Assembly: GCA_003024985.2 (NCBI GenBank)
Contig: PXIH01S0003678.1
From: Euperipatoides rowelli
Lineage: Eukaryota; Onychophora; Udeonychophora; Euonychophora; Peripatopsidae
DNA: 10,542 nucleotides
Direction: 5' to 3' (one strand)
The notes beneath the pieces are model-generated. The model saw only the letters and a list, made by a program, of their open reading frames with translations, did no database searches and was not told the DNA's origin. Both the position numbers and the translations under genes were made by a program. This document shows, in pieces, positions 7,610 to 10,542 of this stretch (position 1 is its first letter; every line of letters begins with the position of its first letter).

Positions 7610-8452
7610 AAGCAAGAGGCAGGACATAGTGAGAGGGAGAAAAAGTGTATATAGTATGATTTTATATCTTAAACATTAAAAGGCTAGCAACCTTTTTTCT
7701 AAATCGTAAAATATGTAGTATAGGCCTACTTTTTTAAAAAAAATCTGATACTAATAGTTAACTTAAAAAAATAATCATCAAACAATTTAACACAATAGTA
7801 AAGCACTAAAAAATAATTTGTTTTTAAATTGGTTCTGCCTTTATACCACCCAGACTGGCTAATAATTTGTTTTTTAGCTCAGGGAAAATATTACAGATTT
7901 GATTGACAGATTGAAAATGTCAGTTCTGTATTCTTGGTGGAATTCTTTTAAAACATTTTATTATAAAAGTTTCTTTTTAAAAGCAGCCTAAATTGTCATC
8001 TAATTTAAAGTTGTCTGAAAATCTTTTTGCCGTCTATCATTTATATTATTAAAATTCCAATAATAATTTTTAAGATTTCTTATTGTAATTAAACTAAACT
8101 ATATATATTTTTTAATAATAATTAAATGGAAAGAAAAAGTGACTTAAATTACATGTTTTTACAATGCAGAGACTTTATTAGTTTTTTTTTTTTTTTAAAT
8201 AACCCCAAGGATCGACAATCTTTATTTAAACAGTCACTCAAGAGACTTTAATTTTACTTAGTAAATAAATCATGTCGATCAGAATTTCATTTAATTAATG
8301 ATGAAAAAAAAATTGAGTTGAAATATTTTAGGTATATGTTGACTTATATAATAAATAAATGACCATACTTGCGCTGTAAAGTCACCTAACGCTATAGAAG
8401 ACAAGTTATTTTCTTTGACTTTGGTTTTGTCAGCATCTTTGTGCTTTCGTCT

Positions 8453-8454
<2 letters not shown>
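7610..8454. other. AT-rich region without genes
   Basis: No coding similarity was found. It contains a TAGGCCTA palindrome at 7721, a T run at 8181-8196 and one small inverted repeat. That repeat pairs GATCGACAATCTTTATTTA (8210-8228) with the complement of 8262-8280 at about 16 of 19 positions, leaving a 33-base loop. There is no sign of a tRNA or a small-RNA gene. Confidence 0.5.

Positions 8455-8489
<35 letters not shown>
8455..8489. repeat. (ATT)n microsatellite
   Basis: Almost twelve uninterrupted ATT units run directly into an ATC-rich minisatellite. Confidence 0.95.
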
Positions 8490-8648
8490 CATTATCATCA
8501 TCATCATCGTCATCATCATCGTCATCAACATAACATCGTCATCAGTATCATCAACATCGTCATCAGTATTATCATCAACATCATCATCAGTATCATCAAC
8601 ATCTTCATCAGTATTATCATCAACATGATCATCAGTATCATCATCATC
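8490..8648. repeat. ATC-rich minisatellite with alternating 21- and 24-bp units
   Basis: After a degenerate ATC/GTC stretch (8490-8533), units run 8534-8554 (21 bp), 8555-8578 (24), 8579-8599 (21), 8600-8623 (24) and a last partial unit from 8624. The 21-bp type is CATCGTCATCAGTATCATCAA; the 24-bp type has ATTATCATC in place of ATCATC. The period is thus a 45-bp dimer. Open frames on both strands (8415-8717 plus, 8430-8702 minus) are by-products: the minus one would give an Asp-rich 15-residue repeat (DDTDDDVDD type), the plus one an Ile/Asn/Ser repeat. Neither has flanking coding support. Confidence 0.9.
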
Positions 8649-9131
8649 TGTGACATCACACTGGAACAAGGGGCAAAGATGGGTAGGTGTATACAAACAC
8701 AATCTGTACCTAGCTAGTTCTTAGCCAATAGTAAGACTCTGTTCTCATAGTTAGTCACAAAAGGTTAAATATTAAGCATAGATGAGAGGAGTCTCTTCAC
8801 TTGGTTTGTTTGGGTTGCTGTAAAAAAAGGGGATGTGAGAGACTAAGAACAATAAGATATGAGAGTTAGGAGAAGATAAATATTTTATTATATAGGTAGT
8901 GGAACATAATGAATATTGGATGACATATAAATATTTATTATTATAATCACTAAGCGTGGAGAGCACTACCTCATAGTACATCAAAGAACACTCTGAATCC
9001 AGAGAAGCCAGATTTTTAAAAACAATCAGAACACATTTTGTTGAAGATTTCCATAAATTCCGATAGTGAATACTCTGAGAAAAAGCATTGTGATCTAGAA
9101 GAGTACCCACAATGCATCATAACACAATTAA
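8649..9131. other. Unassigned AT-rich sequence
   Basis: A 112-codon open frame lies on the minus strand (8772-9110). Its predicted protein is rich in Ser, Leu and Tyr, resembles nothing I know, and has no visible domain or gene context. I treat it as chance or as part of an unknown repeat. Nothing else was recognised. Confidence 0.4.
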
Positions 9132-9267
9132 AATTCAAAATGGAGGAACATAGACTGATTGACATTTACAGGTAATCTAAGCTCTGTAACATAACCTAAA
9201 ATGTGATTGAATTTGACCAATCTTAGTCTAGGCACTAATTCCTCCACATAATTTTCTATTTTGAATA
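9132..9267. repeat. Small asymmetric inverted repeat (possible MITE remnant)
   Basis: The left arm (9132-9163) reads ATTCAAAATGGAGGAA, then TAGACTGATTGAC. The reverse complement of the right arm (9215-9267) reads ATTCAAAATAG, then TGGAGGAA, then TAGACTAAGATTGGTC, the same blocks in the same order but with two extra insertions. The spacer is about 50 bp. No target duplication could be confirmed. Confidence 0.5.
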
Positions 9268-9865
9268 TACAAGGTCTTTTACATGGCTGTGAGTGTTATT
9301 TTAAATGCCGAAAAAAATAAGGTGCTTCCAGTCATCGAGATAGCTATAGCTACTGAATATTTTATTCTCCTTTCATCCTCCTTCTTTTATTACTCTATTC
9401 ATGGAATTTAATAATCTCAGATTCTGTTTCACTTTTTTATACTCTGTTTGTACTCCAAGATATGTCACAATTACTCTGATGTCAGCTTAGAGTTTAAACA
9501 AACACACACCCTATATTTGTATCGTCACTCATATTCGATCACATTTCCTAACATACACTCATACTCCTTCATTTATCTCCTCATATAAGTATCCAAGCAA
9601 TGGTTTCTAGGTGCCATAATTTAGAATTCATTTCCCACAAACGTGTCTTAATACTAGACACCAACTTTTTTCCATTAAATCCTATATGGGACTTCAGGGG
9701 CCAATTGCAATTAGTTAAAAAAAAACAAAAACATTAAAATCATTTTTCTGGAGAATAACTCTAAAATTACCTTGTTAACTTAAAATTTCCACTTGTTGAA
9801 TTTTAATGATAAAATCCAATTAAATTTTATAATTCATAGATTAAATAATTTCAATTAGTGTTAAA
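9268..9865. other. Unassigned AT-rich, partly pyrimidine-rich sequence
   Basis: No gene, RNA or repeat family was recognised. The 9365-9600 stretch is noticeably rich in C and T on the plus strand. An A run with AAAAACAAAAAC occurs near 9718-9732. Confidence 0.45.
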
Positions 9866-10307
9866 AGAATAAGTTTTAACTTGTGTTTGTCTATCACATA
9901 TTTATAATGAAATAACAGCAATTTGAGACAGCATGTTCTTGTCTTGATAAGGTAATTTATTGAAATAAAAACAATTAGGTGTTAAGCCAAGGTTCTAGAT
10001 CCTTTCACAAAATTTAAGGGGTAAAAAACAAAACAATTAGGAATTCACTGACAGCACTTTAAACATGATTTTTATTATATAGGCCTATAGTTTTTTTAAA
10101 ACAAATTTTTGCCAGATATTGGGACATTTGGTTTTCTATANCCTGATCAGCACATAAATTTTGTGTAAGGATCTAGAAACCTTGGCTTCTCACCTGACCT
10201 AATTGTTATTTCAATAAATTACCTTTTCAAGAAAAAGATGTACTGTCTCAAATCACTGTTATTTCATTATCAAATAGCGTATTACAAAGCAAGTGATTAT
10301 TATTTTG
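9866..10307. mobile_element. Foldback / MITE-like element with long inverted arms
   Basis: Left arm 9904-10016 and right arm 10155-10270 are reverse complements at roughly 85% by eye. Shared blocks are ATAATGAAATAACAG, ATTTGAGACAG, AAGGTAATTTATTGAAATAA, CAATTAGGT, AAGCCAAGGTT, TCTAGATCC and CACAAAATTTA. Weaker similarity continues outward on both sides to about 9866 and 10307. The 138-bp centre (10017-10154) is non-coding and contains the perfect palindrome TATAGGCCTATA and an ambiguous base at 10141. The arms are far longer than ordinary transposon ends, so this is a snapback structure. No transposase or clear target duplication is visible, so the superfamily is unknown. Confidence 0.8.
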
Positions 10308-10330
10308 TCCAGACAAGGGGACTGGAGCCA

Positions 10331-10490
10331 GGGCCGTAGCTAAAGAATTTTATTGGAGGGGGAGAAATGAGAAATNTCCCAAGTTCAACTCCTAAAATTG
10401 CCAACTGAGAAATTTAAAAAGACCTAATTTTTCAGCATTTACTTTTTGCGCCCCCTCATGCCCTTCCCCCCTTCCCACAAAAAATCAATA
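10331..10490 (+). repeat. Interspersed repeat starting CCGTAGCTAAAG, plus orientation
   Basis: This starts CAGGGCCGTAGCTAAAG and continues with GGAGGGGGAG, an ambiguous base at 10376, CCCAAGTTC, CTCCTAAAATTGCC and GAAATTT. It ends in a C-rich stretch, GCGCCCCCTCATGCCC. The first half is a diverged relative of the minus-strand copy at 3753-3892. It begins only about 25 bp after the foldback element. The family is not identified and it has no coding capacity. Confidence 0.6.
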
Positions 10491-10542
10491 GGAACATCAT
10501 GCTACTATTTTTAGACATGTGTTTTTAATGCAGTGTAAAAAT

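Noticed and set aside
8534-8648. CRISPR-like array
   Set aside because: Adjacent low-complexity units with no unique spacers, in eukaryotic repeat DNA.
8415-8717. Open frames on both strands across the ATT/ATC array, including an Asp-rich minus-strand protein
   Set aside because: They arise from a trinucleotide-based repeat whose units are all multiples of three. No flanking exon, start context or domain supports coding.
8772-9110. 112-codon minus-strand open frame
   Set aside because: No recognisable motif, skewed composition and no gene context. In AT-rich DNA of this length such a frame can occur by chance.

Overview
The window is animal (metazoan) nuclear DNA, A+T-rich (by eye close to 70%). 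It is made almost entirely of decayed interspersed repeats, simple repeats and unassigned AT-rich sequence. I find no intact protein gene, tRNA, rRNA or bacterial-style signal. The LINE remnant belongs to the RTE/BovB-like group whose proteins are often labelled 'craniofacial development protein 2-like'. The DNA transposon is a hAT. Together with ATT/ATC microsatellites this fits a repeat-rich invertebrate genome (a mollusc is possible) but does not exclude other animals; the species cannot be fixed from this sequence.

Layout. 1-119: a roughly 53-bp tandem duplication. 431-960: a short hAT transposon with terminal inverted repeats, an 8-bp target duplication and the tail of its transposase gene. 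1463-1573: a short GC-richer fragment of unknown family. 1638-2240: two diverged copies of a roughly 270-bp unit in tandem. 2645-3751: the endonuclease half of a RTE-type LINE. 3753-6153: about 2.4 kb of other DNA, including a CRTAGCTAAAG-type repeat, an interspersed repeat starting ACTAGCTGAAGG, a (TA)n tract, and a composite inverted repeat built from a unit that starts TATACC. 6158-7590: the reverse-transcriptase half of the same kind of LINE, ending in the normal C-terminus and a short simple tail. 7593-8400: AT-rich, no gene. 8455-8648: ATT microsatellite running into an ATC minisatellite with a regular 21+24-bp higher-order unit. 9132-9267: a small imperfect inverted repeat. 9866-10307: a foldback/MITE-like element with arms of about 115-150 bp. 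10331-10490: a second CRTAGCTAAAG-type repeat, in the opposite orientation to the first.

Nothing here works together as a pathway. The story is layered transposition: a RTE LINE inserted, was interrupted or rearranged by other repeats, and decayed through stops, frameshifts and internal deletions. A hAT element inserted separately and left a still readable target duplication. The least explained items are the TATACC-unit family, the foldback element, the tandem pair at 1638-2240 and the recurring palindrome TAGGCCTA. I saw no convincing evidence of a new gene system.
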